This document shows, one piece after another, positions 1 through 13,119 of a stretch of DNA of 64,000 nucleotides. The translations under genes and the position numbers were made by a program. The notes under the pieces are model-generated. The model ran no database searches. It saw only the letters and a list, made by a program, of their open reading frames with translations, and was not told where the DNA came from. The stretch's first letter is position 1; each line of letters starts with the position of its first letter. The stretch is from Myxocyprinus asiaticus (lineage: Eukaryota > Chordata > Actinopteri > Cypriniformes > Catostomidae), in assembly GCF_019703515.2 (NCBI RefSeq), contig NC_059373.1, positions 15,946,281 through 16,010,280 of the forward strand, in the 5' to 3' direction.

Positions 1-2320
1 GCTCCATTATCAAGCAGTGCTGGTACAGAATTTGGGGTGAGTTAAATTTGTCACCTTACAAACCAGCATAAACAAGGCCATAAATAAGCATCTCTGTGTA
101 TGGCGAGGAGAGGTGGCACTCTGTGTGTTTATTTTGTGGCCTGCCAAGCATTTCTGCTTCTTTTTCACAACACCTTCATCCACCAAGCAACACATGACGG
201 CTTGTTCTTTGTCACTGCCTTGTGACTACAGTAGTACAGCTACCATCTACTTCCTGTCTAAATAAAAACTTCAGGAAACAAAACATGAAGGTTTAAATTG
301 TTTGGAAATGCACCTTATAATAATAGTTTTGAATAGGGCTGACTCAGTGACTTGTGATGTAGTGACCTAGAAAGTGTGATTTTGAAATAGTGTTTAAATT
401 ACACAATATAATCATTTTAATCCATGATCACACCATACAGGAATCCAATGCACTATATGTTTCAATTACAGCTGTCTCCAAATGGAATTTTTTTTTATAG
501 TTGGTGACAACAGTCTGTGCAATGAACAAAGTAGTTGAGGTTTAAATATAGAACCTTTTATTTCCATTACGAATAAATAGTGTTGAAAATCTGAAATAAG
601 TCTTAAATACCTACAGAACGTTTGTATTTAAATTGTCAATAACACTTTATATGCCCAAATCCAGTGAAAATGCAAAATTTCCTTGGTTTTTTCTGTTGTA
701 TTTTTTTTTTTTTTTTTTTTTAAGATTTCCCTTGTAAGAAAGAGTTCAAGTATAAAAATTCTCAACAGTGTAAAATAGCCCATCTGATGCATAAAGCAAT
801 ATAAGCACAGCATCCATCCTTGACATTGACAATACATTCTAGTGTATGAAGCAGCATGTCCCTTATTGTTTTGCCAGGTTTTCTTTTTCTTTTTTTTTTT
901 ATAAAGTCTTTTAAACAGTTTTAGATATGACAAATGGAGATAACATGCCTGGAGTAACCGGCCTGCAATAAAATAAATGTCAATAGGCATTTAACTAGCC
1001 AATATTTAATGTCATGTTCTAAAATTCCAAAAGGTATGGAGGAAAAAAAAGAATTGTACAGTACACATACAGAATTGTATCTTAAATAAGTCCTACACCA
1101 ACATTTTTGGTTGAGTATGTTAATAATACTACAACTAAGCCTCCTCAATAACTTATAATAATAATATGCCATGAGATGAATACATTATATCCATACAGTA
1201 CCGCTTCTAAGTCTGCGATCTTAGAGCGCAACATAAGTCAACTCAAAATAAATATCTTAAATAGCACGTCTTTTTTCTCTTTAAATAGCATTACAAATGT
1301 AAGGCACACAAAGAACCCTTGTATGCACAGACTGGGATCCTTTTCGCTTTAGTGCTGTTTTGTAAAGAGTTGCTCATTGAAATACGTAGACCTTGTAAAT
1401 GTGTGCTGGTGCTCAGACATAGTTCTTACTGAACATATAAAGATCAGAGATCGTTTATCATTGGTGTTGACTGATAGCGGTCCATTTGTATAAGGTGAAA
1501 AGCTTCAGTTAACCCCCCTCTCTTATCACGGTTCCTCGTGTTGATCCAGCGAGGAGTCACTCATGAGAGAGATCCATAGAAGAGGACATTGGGAGATACT
1601 GGGAAGATGTACAGGTGGTCTTTGCTCAAGTGCCCAAAACATCTCTAGGAAGAGGATAGGGACTGTTGACAGAGCCATAGCAGGACCTGCTCCAAAATGG
1701 GTCCAGGGATTAAACCGTGAAAGCTCAACAGACGAGCACCAGTGATCTTTCCAGAGCACTCCGTGTGTGTGTTTGTGTGTGTATCAGTGCACGTTTCTTT
1801 CAACACAGCTGTTGCTCTCTGATTCTAGTACTAGTTTCTAACACTGAGCATTTTCCCCCCCAAGTCATTTTCCCAACGTAGTCATTTTTTTTTCTTTGTA
1901 TGTGTTTATGCAGCTTTCCTCAACCCAAGACAGACACGTTTACACTTAAATCTGTGTGTAACTGTGTATGTGTTATTCCATGTGTGTTTATAAGCATATA
2001 ATACAATACATTGCAGTCTTATCGTCTTTTGTGCCTTCAAATTGTTCGATGCCCTTTTTGGGGGAGCAAGAGAAAATCGCTCCTTTTCCTGCACTTTGTT
2101 TTGTCCCCATGTTTGCTTTGCATAGGTCAAGAGGTCAAGACAGGAGTCAGACAGGAGAAAGGAGGACATTCAGCATCAGATAGATAAAAAGGTAGTTCAG
2201 AACACATAAAACATGCTAACACTGGATCGCTCTCCATTTTGCCACAGTTAGGTCTACTTATCCCTGATTGGTAGAGTTTGTCTTTTCTAATTCGCTGAAA
2301 AATGCTCCATTTCCCTGATG

Positions 2321-2356
<36 letters not shown>

Positions 2357-2904
2357 TTGAGAAGACAGAACAAAAAGAGCCCTTCAAAAAAATGAGAATA
2401 AATATAAAGGTAAAGGGGCCTTTGAATCAAAACACTGTGGGACATTTCCAAGTGTCCTTCGAAAAAACGGACGCCTACATTAATGACAGCATCGGGACTA
2501 AAGGTTTCGTCTACAACGCGCCTATACCACAGTGATTAGTCACTGCACTCCTCCTTTCCCAATAAATATTCTACTCTAATATTAATTATAGTAATAAAGA
2601 TAACAATAATATTGATATTGATAATGATCATAATATAAAGCTAGATTCCATCTTTTTATGCAAACTTTTTGTTTTTTTTTCTTTGTTCTGGTTTTAATCA
2701 CAGCAAGTTGGAAAGCAATGGAGTTCCCATCTCACTAATAATCTCTACCAATTACTATTCCCCTCCCGTATTCTCCCCGTCTTCCTCTTGCAATCAACCC
2801 ACAACCAGCACCTATTTTCTTCATCATTCTCTACATCTTCATCATCTAGTAGCAGTCGCTGGGTGTCAACCCCCCCGCACATCTCCCGTTCGCCTCATTG
2901 GTTG
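1..2904 (-). other. rbm24 3'UTR and downstream sequence
   Basis: No coding sequence is supported here. The stretch is low in recognisable transposons, and contains T and A homopolymers on the plus strand (701-720, 887-900 and 2323-2352). If the polyadenylation candidate near 557 is used, most of this is rbm24 3'UTR. Confidence 0.5.
557..562 (-). terminator. Polyadenylation signal candidate, rbm24
   Basis: TTTATT on the plus strand reads AATAAA on the minus strand, about 2.3 kb past the rbm24 stop. Another AATAAA occurs at 129-134. Either is plausible. Confidence 0.35.
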
Positions 2905-3806
2905 CTATTGCATCCGTTCAGCTTGCAGCTGCTGGGGCTGGTACTGACCGAAGGCTGCAGCGGCTGCGGCTGCAGATCCTGGTGCAGCGGTGGCCAGAGG
3001 CTGCTGCATGGCGTAGCCATAGCCGGTGGTAGCTACGTAGCCAGCTGCGGCAGGAGAGGCCGCGTACGGATACTGCTCGTAGGCTGCGGCGGCCGCAGCA
3101 GTTGCTGCGCTGGCGTACTGAGCGTATGCTGCGCCCGTGTAGTCGATGTAAGGCGAGGATGCGGTGGCGGAGGCCGCAGTTGGCTGGATGTGGGGGATGA
3201 CCACGCTGGGCTGCATGAAGGCTTGTGGGTACACGTAGTGAGTGGGGATCCTGTGGGACATAAACACATGACAATGTGTTAGTATTGACAACAAATGTAA
3301 CTATGAAGAACCACAACGCGGCCAAGCACCCAATTTCCACAGTTCAGTAACACAACGGAAATGCCTGCTAGTGATTATTAGAGAGATAAGGTTGCCAGAA
3401 TAGACATCTCTCAGGAAAACCATGAGAGCCGAGGGAGTGACCTGAAACTGTGTATTCTCTCTTAATGTTCATCTAAAAGGTGAAGTGTTTAAATGTATGC
3501 ACCACTAGCGACACCAAACAGAAATGCAAAAACATTCCGTTTTTAAAGTGGTTTACCTAACATTCCCCCACCGGCCATTGGTTAGACAAACACAATCAAC
3601 CTATGAATGGTTTACTTAGTTTTCTCTACATTGTAGCTGACGTGCAGCTTAATATGTAGAGACAACTATAAGTAAGCCATTTATAGGTTGATTTTCCTCT
3701 GTTTGTTTGAGCGTCCTGACCGCCAATACAACAACGATAGTCATATTTCCATTCCATCCAAGTAAAGAAATTAATATCAGCAAAAAATCTGAATATCATA
3801 TTATAT

Positions 3807-3883
<77 letters not shown>

Positions 3884-6800
3884 AAAATAATTTGCAAATA
3901 AAGCCCATGTGTTCAAGAGAACAAAATCATCACTTTTGGGTACACTGCCACAAATCAAGCAGTTTGAAAACAATGTTTATTTTTGCAATTCTGTTTGGTG
4001 GCACTAGTGGCAAAGAATTTACACACTTCAGCTTTAAGCTGAAATAGAACGAAGAAGCCTATTTTATTATTGGAAAAATTATGCCAGCTTTCAATAGAAA
4101 ACTGAAGCATCAGCATCTACAGAGGCTGAAGCCATGCACTGTCACAAGCATACAGCACCCTGATGCTCATCCTGTGAACAAGGGGGGAGGACCCAGGAGA
4201 GGCAGAGAGGAGATGAGGGGAGCATTGTGAATATGTCAAGGCCACTTTGACAGCTGGACAGTTTTCAAAAAGGGACGCTGCTGGCTGTTTCCCCCTCCGC
4301 ACTTAGACAATGAGCCTGAGGCTGGAAAGTGCACACAGAGGGGAGTTTTGATTAAATAAGCAATCATGAACAATGTGCCCATTCTGCCTTTCATTACGTA
4401 CCCCACTGCACTTTCAGAGGGTTTACACATTCACTGTCTGCACTGAACATACTTGTGAGAACTTTTAAAATTGGATTAAGGGATGATATGATGTATTGAA
4501 TGACCTCACAGTTGCTAAATATACTGCAATAAGACTATACAACATCAGGAGTAATTATCTGTGAGAACTAGGTGTGAGATTCTCATGAAAAATTCCCCTG
4601 AGAATTGAATCATTAACATTAAGTGCTTATGATGACATTTTCTTAAAAGTATAGTCCACCCAAAAACGAAAAGTCTTTATTTGCTCACCCTCATGTCATT
4701 TCAAACCTTTATGACTTTCTTCCATAGAACACAAGAGATCTTTAGCATCATATCCAATCTGCTCTGACCCTGGTCACCGTTCGCTGTAATTGTCATTCTT
4801 TTTCATACAATGAAAGTGAATGGTGACCAGGTTTTGGACAATCTGTTAAACACCTCTGTTTGTGTTCCACCAAAGAAAGTCAAACATGTCTGGAACAATA
4901 TATGGCTAAATGAAGACATAAATTAAAAAAAGAAAACTATCCTTTTGAGGAACTTTTATAAAACATCTACTTCTCAGCTGGTATTCAAAAAATGAATGTG
5001 TACTGGCAGAATTATAAGCCCATCATGAGGCTTATGGTTAAGATAGTTATGTGTGGAATTTGAGTTAATTGAGTCCAACATTTAAATATTTCTGAGTTGG
5101 TGTGAAATAGGAGGAAAAAGAGAGAGAAAAGTTCTATCATGGCAACCCTATTTGTAGCACACCACTGTATCAGTCAAACCTCAAACCCTAACCACTCCCA
5201 AACAAAATCCCAAACCTCTGCCCCAAATCAATGAAAAAAAGAAGCAGCAGAAAACAAGGCAACAATACGTACTACCAACATCAACTCAAACAAGCACTTT
5301 ATTTATAATGCCATAAATAAAAGGGATGATAAAAAACCTTCGTGTTTTTTTCATTCAGGTCAAAGTTGTTCCTATGAGATGTTCCATAGATGCCTTGTCA
5401 GCCTAGGTTACAGCAGGGATTGTGTTAAGTAGACTACCACAGTAAGAAACATACAAAATTACAACAACAGAGTGTAGGGTTTAAGCATGGAAAAGATCAC
5501 ATTCAATCTGCACAGGCACCACAACAAAAAAAGCACCACATGCTGTACATTTACACTTGGGGCAAAAATGCCACTGAAAGTGACAAAATGCCCCAGATAT
5601 TAAAAACATGGTGGCAAAAATGCCCCCATTGTGAATTTCGTTTTTTGTAATATATTACAAAACATTTTATTTACATTCTATTCTAGACATATTCTAAACC
5701 TAGTCTAGAATAGACCTACATTCTGGTAATGAGTTCAGTGTCACACTATAGTGACCTGTAGCTGTCAGATATCTATAATCACTGTTTCAGAGGCGAGGGC
5801 TGTTCAATGTTATGCTAATATGAAGTGGGTTTTGATTGTACAGCAGCCAGATTTGTTCAGATTAAGAATTAATTTAAATTGATGCAATTGTAGTATGTCA
5901 TAACTGCATAACACAGTATTTATTTATTTTTTTTATAAATGTTTATTAAAAATATGCCCACATAAAGGTAAAAATGCCCTTGAAAAATCAATACCAGGGA
6001 ACAAACATTGCCCCTTAGTAAAAAGGTTAATTTCTGACACTGGCACAGAGTGCACCTCACTATGAATTAAGAGACTTCTTTAAAACTATTAAAGCTTTTA
6101 CAGGGAGTTCAGTAGCAAACGAACGCAATGAACATTCTAGCTTTTAAATATTTTATGAAGTGTTTCTTTCTATCTAGCTCAATATTAGGCTGGTCTGTTG
6201 TTATTCAACTCAAGTGGGATGCACACTATAAAACAAGCTGTCTAAAAGCAGTGTCAGAAATCTTGTGCAACCACTTTTGTGTTAAATAAAGTGCAGCCGA
6301 CTCAAAAACACATCAACATTATTCACATCAAAATAAAGGTCAACTTCAGACTTGTGTTCCACAGAAACAGACGTAGAACACCTGTTGTCATCCGCGGAGA
6401 TCTAAGCTTTGCAATCAGAAGCTGAGAAGCTTTTCTATAGACAGCGAGCACGTTTCCATGCAAGATCTTACACTGATTATGCTTAAGTAACAAAGAATAA
6501 GGTCATGTAAAAGCCTTAAACAGTTTTCCGTTTGGATTAAAGGTCATGAACCGCTTAAGCATACACCAATTGGCAAGCTTAGATTTTTGCCCATTACCCC
6601 AATTATGCGTTGTTTGTAAACACAATTACCGCTATTCTACAGGCTTATCCAATGTGTGCAAATGCTGTGCACCTATATGTTCATGTTTTGATGTAAAAAG
6701 CAGAGAATAACACAATGATGGTGCACATAAATCTCATGTAAATGCGGTTTTCTTGCATTGTCTAAATTTTTGTTATATAACATCATAGTATTGATCTATT

Positions 6801-7734
6801 GATTGCTTATATTTTCTTAAGGCTTACTATCTATCTTTTAGTGAAAGATGCAGGGCACCTTATCATCATCTGAATAGGTTCTCTTTACAGACTTCAAATG
6901 TATACGAGGATAATGCATGATGAGTTCAGAAAGTCTATGCTAAGCTCATGTGAAACTCGTGTCAACAAAGGGAGTTGTAAAACAGGCATGACTTGCAAAT
7001 TTCACACCTGATCCACATATTATACAGTCCAAATTTGACTACTGACATCGTGTGGCACACATCCCCCCCACCCCCACTCCTAGTGTCAGACCCCTTATCC
7101 TATGTTAAGCAACAAGGGTGATTTGGCTAAACAAATTAGGAAAAGTGTGTTTCAGAAGGCTTACACTAAAACACTAAAAATAGAAGTGAGATGCCTAAGA
7201 GGTCAGCTCTCACTGCATGCGCCAAGGGCCCAAAATGTCTATGGCAGTCTCGAGTCTTTGGAGGCCCCTGGCTGTCTGAGACCTGGGGCACTGGCCCAAT
7301 CCATAATTCAGCCCTGTTTGGCCTCTGAATAACACTCATTAACTGCTCCAAGTTTGATGGCCCAATTCATCTGACACATGGCTTCCTGCCACCTCCTAAG
7401 AGGTGCCATCTTAGTGTCAATGGGGCACATGTTGGGCCTTGAGTTTATCTCAAAGTTAAATGTCAGGAGCAGCCCAGCCCCCCAAACTGAGAGAGGGAAA
7501 ATGTGTGACAGTGACCGTAGCGAGAGACAGTAAAAGAGAGAACGTTAAAGAGCGAGAGAAGGCTTTATGCGATTGCAATGTCAGCAGTACAGCCTTTGTA
7601 TAAAACAATGGTGAAGCTTGTTTTCCTTAACACTGCATGGGGCCATGTGACGAAGGCTCGCTCAGGGGGCTGTGGCATCCAGATATTTGTTTGTCACAGC
7701 AGAGAGCTCAAAACACATGCATGCATGTATGTCA

Positions 7735-7765
<31 letters not shown>

Positions 7766-8522
7766 TTACACAAAAAGACACACACTCACCCACATGCTTA
7801 CACACACGATATGGAATCTTCCACAGATTAAATAATGACAACAAAAAATGTGTTATGCCTGCTGATTTTACAGTAGATTGCCAGTTGCCTATGTAATTTG
7901 TTGTTTATACAGTATGTCTTTTTCCTTTGGAATGAAATGGATATAGTTTTGACCAGTATACTCTTTTCATGTACCAGTTATTTAATTTCACATCTACCAA
8001 TAAATGGCACCATTTGAAAAAACAAGGCCATTACATGCATTCAGAGGTAACAAAAGGAAAAATGGTGTTCACAGGTAAAGGCCAAAGTATACTTTGCGCT
8101 AACGCGTTGCCGATTGCTCCGCGCACAGTATGTGTGACCTAAATTTCATCATAATCCTGACCGCGCACCAGACAGATTTTCTTGACTCGCGGCATGCGCC
8201 GGCCATTGTCTCTACTAAAAAGCATCACAAAGAAGTTGTATTGGGCATGCGTCAAATGCATTTGTATTCGCTCGTGGTCAGAAGAGTATACTAACAAAGG
8301 CAACGCGGTCAACCAGGCACATGTCAATCCGGAACATGCAAAAACAAAGTATACCTAGGCCTTAACGTACTTATTTCACGTTTTACTTGCATCATAACTC
8401 GACTTTTACGTAACAGACTTTCATTCTTAACTGAAAAATACGTTGTATGTTAATCTTAGACACAGCCCAAAAGAGGACTAAAAATTTATTTTCAACCACA
8501 CAGATCGCAGAACTACTATGCA

Positions 8523-8577
<55 letters not shown>

Positions 8578-11500
8578 CATAAATAATCATAATAGTCATT
8601 AATATTATTAAAATAAATAGTAATAATTAATATTCAATAAAATATTCCTAATCCATCTTATGTTTTTATAATCGCAATAAAATCGGTTATCAGATACTTA
8701 AAACATAAGTATAGATCGTAAGAAAACAACATCAAATGAGTATGTTTACATAAACTATCTTGCTCCGATAATGCTTAAGCTTAACACCTTAAATGTTTGT
8801 CCTATATCAGGGTATAAACTGATCAGCATACATCGATTTTTGCCCATTACCCCAATTTCGCTCTGCATGTAAACATCTTTCCCGACGTTCTTACCGGCTT
8901 ATCCAATGTGCGCAAGTGTTGCGAGCATGACTGTGGATGTTTTGAAGTCAAAAGCAAAGAATAATTTGTTGATAATTTTTAAAATCTCATGTGAATCCAT
9001 TTTCTAGCGTTGTCAGAAGCTGATTTTTGGTAGTTCAAGCGAATTGGTGTGCATGTAAACGCAATCATTTTCGGTCAAGATCTAGACGTGGACCAACATG
9101 AAAAGGTTACATTTTCTGAATGGTTTTTAGAATCCATAAAAAAAAAAAAAAAAAATGGATAACAGGCAATTTATGAGGACATCGTGACAGAGAGAAACTG
9201 CAGGAATCTAGGGACTCAGGATCCTCTGCAGGAAGCCTTATAGGGCTAGAATAGAGAGAGAAATAACAGCGGAGAGAGAGAGAGAGTGAGAGAGAGAGAG
9301 CTGAAAAAGAATGAAGCGAAGAGACACAATGGAGATGGGAGAGAATGGTAAAAAAGGGTGAGTATGTGTCATAGTCTCGGTGGTGAGTGTGACAGAACTC
9401 TCAAACAGTGAGCAAAATAAAACCGCAACGTGCAAGTTTGTAGTTGGGCTGTTGGGTTGGCGTGAAGAGGGGAACGGCACACAAAACAAATGGCACTCAC
9501 TCCAATAACAAGACACCAGAAAACAACAAAAGGTGAAAAATAATAATAATAATAATAAAGATCAAAACACAAGCTCCAGCAATTAAAAACGTGAAGAAAA
9601 TAAATAAAAGCAGAGTAAAATCACACTTTGCTCCTTGGCAAAGTCATCACTCCTCCACAACACTGAAATTCAGCACCCCACAACCAGCCTTTTTTTTTTC
9701 CCCCATTAAATAAAATAAAATAAATTAAAAAGCACACAGTTAAGCTATCAAAACCACTTCATAACGCACACACAGCTCTATGTACTATTAAAAGTGAAAG
9801 TCCAAACCAAAATAAAACCAACGTACATGCATCTGTAATCACCATTTCGAGCTTGTTTGTGTGTGTTTGAGTCTACAGGTACTGTAGCTACTGATCTGCA
9901 CAAAGCTCTCACAGCTATTCCTCAAACCACCAGTTATCTTAACCCAAATCGAGCCTGTCGGACCAGAGAAAGATAGACAGCATTGAGTGTCCAGTGTAAA
10001 AGTTAATCTTACACTCACAAATGCTCACACACACACACATCCATCGAATTACATCAATGTATTTAACTAGGTCAGAAATTGTGAATAAGCATTGAATGTC
10101 ATGTCTTGTTCCATCTTATTGGAGTATAAATTACTGAATTTGAGTGGAATGAACAAGCATGACACAACAAAGTATCAGTAAAAAGGGGATTTCATAATCA
10201 GGACCTAAAACTGTTGTGATGAGTAAAACATTCAATCAATCTATCTATCTATTTTTGGCAGTTCTAGGTGTTGCTGTCACTCACCCATATGGTCTTTGGA
10301 TGAAAGCTGGGTGAATCTGAGGGACACCAAAGGTAAAACCTGCAAACAAAAGCATGAGAATATAAGCACGTTAACAGCTTTCTTAATACCACCCAAATAA
10401 ATATGATGGCTGTAAGTGATTGATGTTAAAAAGCCCTAATCTTTCTTTATGGAGCTACTGAATATTTTGTGACACATTGGCACTTCATTATCCCATGGTG
10501 TAGAATACATTAAGTTCAATAGTTTGCGGTTTATCGCATAATTACATAGATCAGGTACTGTTGTTGGAACAAACCGTTTGAAAATATATCAGTTTTGCCA
10601 CTCACTTTTAACCCTGTGGGTTTTATTGGGAGTCGCTGTCAATATTTACAGATTGTAAAGAGCCAGAGCGTTGGTATCCAATGGCTTCCACTCATGATTA
10701 GGATCTTTTTATGTCCTCGCTCTGCATAGCAATACACAGTTGCCTTACCTGGCTGCATCACCCGTGGCTTGGCTCCCAGATAAGCCAGGTTAACATTGGC
10801 CTTCCTGCCATCAATGATGGGGTTGGGGTCCTTACAAGCTCTGTCTGCGGCAGAGCGGTCTGCCATGGTCACCTAGTTTGGAATGGACAGGACAAATAAA
10901 GAGGTGCTCTGCATTAGTCATCAGCGTTTGCCAAAGGAACAAATCATCTGAAACTATAAGGCTAGCTCTTCTTTAAAGTTGAAAGGAAGGATGTTCATGA
11001 AATATCTGTTGACATACTGTAAACACAAAAGCAAGGTTTGCTCTTTTTAGCACTGTGCTTGCAACCTAAAGCCACTGTAGAATTTAGATCATTATCTAAT
11101 CCTCATGACCCCTGACCCAAATTAAACTCAATGTGTTGTGTATAAATTGTCTGACGAAAATAGTTAAAAACATAGCTTATTTCAAGCTCTTCTACGCCTT
11201 ATTCCTTAATGTCTCTGTAAAACAGGCTACACCAGACATCATTAGTGTATTGTGAAACCCGTTGGAGTCCCCTACGTCTGCTGTGTTGACTGTTAAAACT
11301 TTTCAAATTGGCTTGTTTACTCTGTCGCTGTGGAACTCTTATCAGGGTGCTTCTAGTCAAACAAGACAGCTGAGCCACCATGCGCCTGTTAGAGACCGTC
11401 CGCGCTGTTTTTCAACTGTTTTTTATGCGCCAAATATACGTCGTTGGCCGTTGCGCCGTTTCTTGATGTTTTTTCAGCGTCTAGCGCAAGAGCGCCGTGT

Positions 11501-11967
11501 TTTTAAGGCGCAAAGCGCGTCTCGAGACACCTGCGTTCTTTTATTTTTGCGCTTATTTCTGGCTTATTAAGCGCACGAACGCAGAAAAGCGCGTGAATTA
11601 CAAACATTGCGTTTGCCCGCATTAACTCAAGCTTATATGAACCATTTCGCTATCGGGAAGATCTGGTGTGTTGCCATTTAAAATTGTTGTGTCATGTTGT
11701 CACACAGCCCTGGTGCATGTCCAAACGCCTGCCTCAAACACTTGACAGCTTCTAACTTCATATATCTCCTAGAGGAATTAGGAAAGGGGGAATACTTACA
11801 AATCCATAACCCCTGGACTTTCCAGTCTGCCTGTCGGTAATCACCACAGCCTCCTCAATTTCCCCAAACACTTCAAAGTATTTCCTTAGACTGGAATCCG
11901 TTGTATGGTACGGAAGACCACCGACAAATATCTTGGTATACGTGGTGTCCTTTTGGGTGGTATGCAT
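2905..11967 (-). CDS. rbm24: RNA-binding protein 24 (RRM protein), complete coding region
   Basis: Four coding exons on the minus strand: 11967-11800, 10872-10749, 10339-10285 and 3250-2905. They join in phase to give 230 aa ending in TAG; human RBM24 is about 236 aa. The single RRM fills residues 11-88, with RNP2 IFVGGL at 13-18 and RNP1 KSRGYGFV at 50-57, split across the exon 1/2 junction. The C-terminal half is Ala/Tyr/Gln rich ([13 protein letters not shown], poly-Ala runs) and ends QLQAERMQ, as in vertebrate RBM24. The start at 11967 gives the family N-terminus [12 protein letters not shown]; an in-frame ATG 24 nt upstream is not used in known orthologues. The family binds GU-rich elements and controls alternative splicing and mRNA stability in heart and skeletal muscle. 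Introns are 927, 409 and 7,034 bp; the last is the likely site of enhancers. The paralogue (a or b) cannot be decided from sequence alone; RBM38 is excluded by the C-terminus. Confidence 0.96.
3811..3881. repeat. (AT)n microsatellite
   Basis: About 70 bp of AT dinucleotides in rbm24 intron 3. Confidence 0.95.
4644..4948. mobile_element. Foldback MITE, TTAAAGGGATAGTTCACCC family
   Basis: The arms contain AGTATAGTCCACCCAAAAAC and, inverted, GAAAACTATCCTTTT, with GGTGACCAGG/CCTGGTCACC core palindromes. In rbm24 intron 3; diverged. Confidence 0.75.
6440..6790. repeat. Dispersed repeat, copy 1
   Basis: GATTTTTGCCCATTACCCC and GGCTTATCCAATGTGTGCAA recur with few changes at about 8740-9080, in the same order. 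In rbm24 intron 3; unidentified family. Confidence 0.6.
7738..7765. repeat. (CA)n microsatellite
   Basis: Pure CA run with imperfect CACA motifs on both sides, in rbm24 intron 3. Confidence 0.95.
8079..8365. mobile_element. Short inverted-repeat MITE, 287 bp
   Basis: AAAGGCCAAAGTATACTTTG at the left and CAAAGTATACCTAGGCCTTA at the right are inverted copies. The CG-rich interior is non-coding. In rbm24 intron 3. Confidence 0.72.
8526..8572. repeat. (AT)n microsatellite
   Basis: Pure AT dinucleotides preceded by ATGCATGC. Confidence 0.95.
8740..9080. repeat. Dispersed repeat, copy 2
   Basis: Matches the block at 6440-6790 (GATTTTTGCCCATTACCCC; GGCTTATCCAATGTGCGCAA). Both copies contain GCATGTAAAC-type short inverted motifs, so a DNA-transposon derivative is likely. 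Confidence 0.6.
9271..9300. repeat. (GA)n microsatellite
   Basis: Interrupted GA run in rbm24 intron 3. Confidence 0.9.
10873..11799 (-). other. rbm24 intron 1
   Basis: A CG-rich block at about 11380-11600 is unlike the rest of the intron and contains CTCGAGACACCTGCGTTCT, which recurs at about 30755-30773 in ptdss1 intron 6. It is probably a remnant of a dispersed repeat. The 102-codon open frame across it (11262-11570) resembles no known protein. Confidence 0.45.
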
Positions 11968-12769
11968 CCTCACAAAAATGCTCAAGTGCAAAAATATAAG
12001 CTAATATTAATACGGCGAAAAAACAAACAAACAAACAAAAAAACAATCAAACGTAGTGCAATATTTTAGGCTTGATAATGAACTATTTCGTTACTTTATT
12101 GTTCTGTAAAATATTCACGAGTTCCAAAAAGGTCGATTTCCGAGCAATATAAAACGCGCTCTAGATGTGTTTAATGTAAGAGGTAGATTAATTTGCCGTC
12201 CCTTGGTAAGTCATGTGGAGCGGACTGAGCCTAGGATCATCAGGTGGATCGAGCTCCTCTTCCTAACTGACGTGACTTCTAAAAAAGTGCGTGACCCATT
12301 CCTTAAAGCACGGGTAACCACACCCAGGTGACTTTTGAGGGAGGTACGAGCCACGCATTATTACACGCCCACTGCACGCGCGGAACAACAGCTGGACAGC
12401 GCGCGCACAACGGGCATCTGTGTCCCTTTGTTGAAGAACTGTAGAGACATTTCATACAGTTGTTGTCCCTGTAAATGCATGCAAATGTGTGTGTGTTTAA
12501 GTTAATTTGTGCGTGCGCGTGTATGTGTGTAATACAGAGAGGCAAACATAGAAAGTTAAAAACAAATCCCAAACGCCACAGTTTAATGTCTTAGAATAGT
12601 AATGTGGCGTCATTTTGAGCACAAACTAAACAACAGACATCGTTATGCTTAGATAACCACAGAGGCCAACCCATCATATATTATTAGACAGATCTCGTCC
12701 GTTAGGATAGCTTGGCAGGTTGTGATGAGGTGAAAGAGTTCTCCAGGTGAGGGCGCTGGTGCGCGTGTG

Positions 12770-12779
12770 TTAAAAATAG
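12770..12779 (+). promoter_or_regulatory. MEF2-like site upstream of rbm24
   Basis: TTAAAAATAG fits the MEF2 consensus YTA(A/T)4TAR. It lies about 0.8 kb upstream of the rbm24 start codon. A muscle factor is plausible given the known heart/skeletal-muscle expression of RBM24, but a single short motif in AT-rich DNA is weak evidence. Confidence 0.3.
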
Positions 12780-13119
12780 AGGAAGAAACACAGATGTGCT
12801 TGAGGATGGACGCTTTTAAATGCTGTTTCATTGAAACTAAAACAGAGCGAGTGTCTGGACATGTTTCCAAAGTCTCTCACTGCATCTCTGCATGAGCGTG
12901 TGCGTGCGTAAAAGCGCACATTTTGTCTTGTCAACATCTGTATTATTTTTTTGTGAGCATGTGGGTGCTTGACAAATAAAATAGTTTTCCAACTTCAAGA
13001 TTATAAATTAGAATTTCTGTAACTGGCCACCTTTTCAGTATTCCCCCATTTTTTATCACTTTTTCCATTCACTTAAATAGTCCTGCGTGTGACAAATGAA
13101 TCTTTAAAAGCAGACAACC

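Larger units (their letters stand above)
3251..10284 (-). other. rbm24 intron 3 (7 kb): repeats and repeat-poor blocks
   Basis: The intron contains (AT)n at 3811-3881, a foldback MITE at 4644-4948, a dispersed repeat present twice (about 6440-6790 and 8740-9080), (CA)n at 7738-7765, an inverted-repeat MITE at 8079-8365, (AT)n at 8526-8572 and (GA)n at 9271-9300. Two stretches (about 4100-4440 and 7180-7480) look unlike repeats and are enhancer candidates. No exon is supported. Confidence 0.7.

Noticed and set aside
2788..3282. 164-codon plus-strand open frame opposite the last rbm24 exon
   Set aside because: It is the antisense shadow of the alanine-rich rbm24 exon; the minus-strand protein is clearly the real one.
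11262..11570. 102-codon open frame in rbm24 intron 1
   Set aside because: It lies in a CG-rich repeat remnant and has no recognisable homologue or splice context.
12121..12140. CArG box (SRF site) near the rbm24 promoter
   Set aside because: CCTTTTTGG on the minus strand has only five A/T positions between CC and GG instead of six, so it does not fit the consensus.
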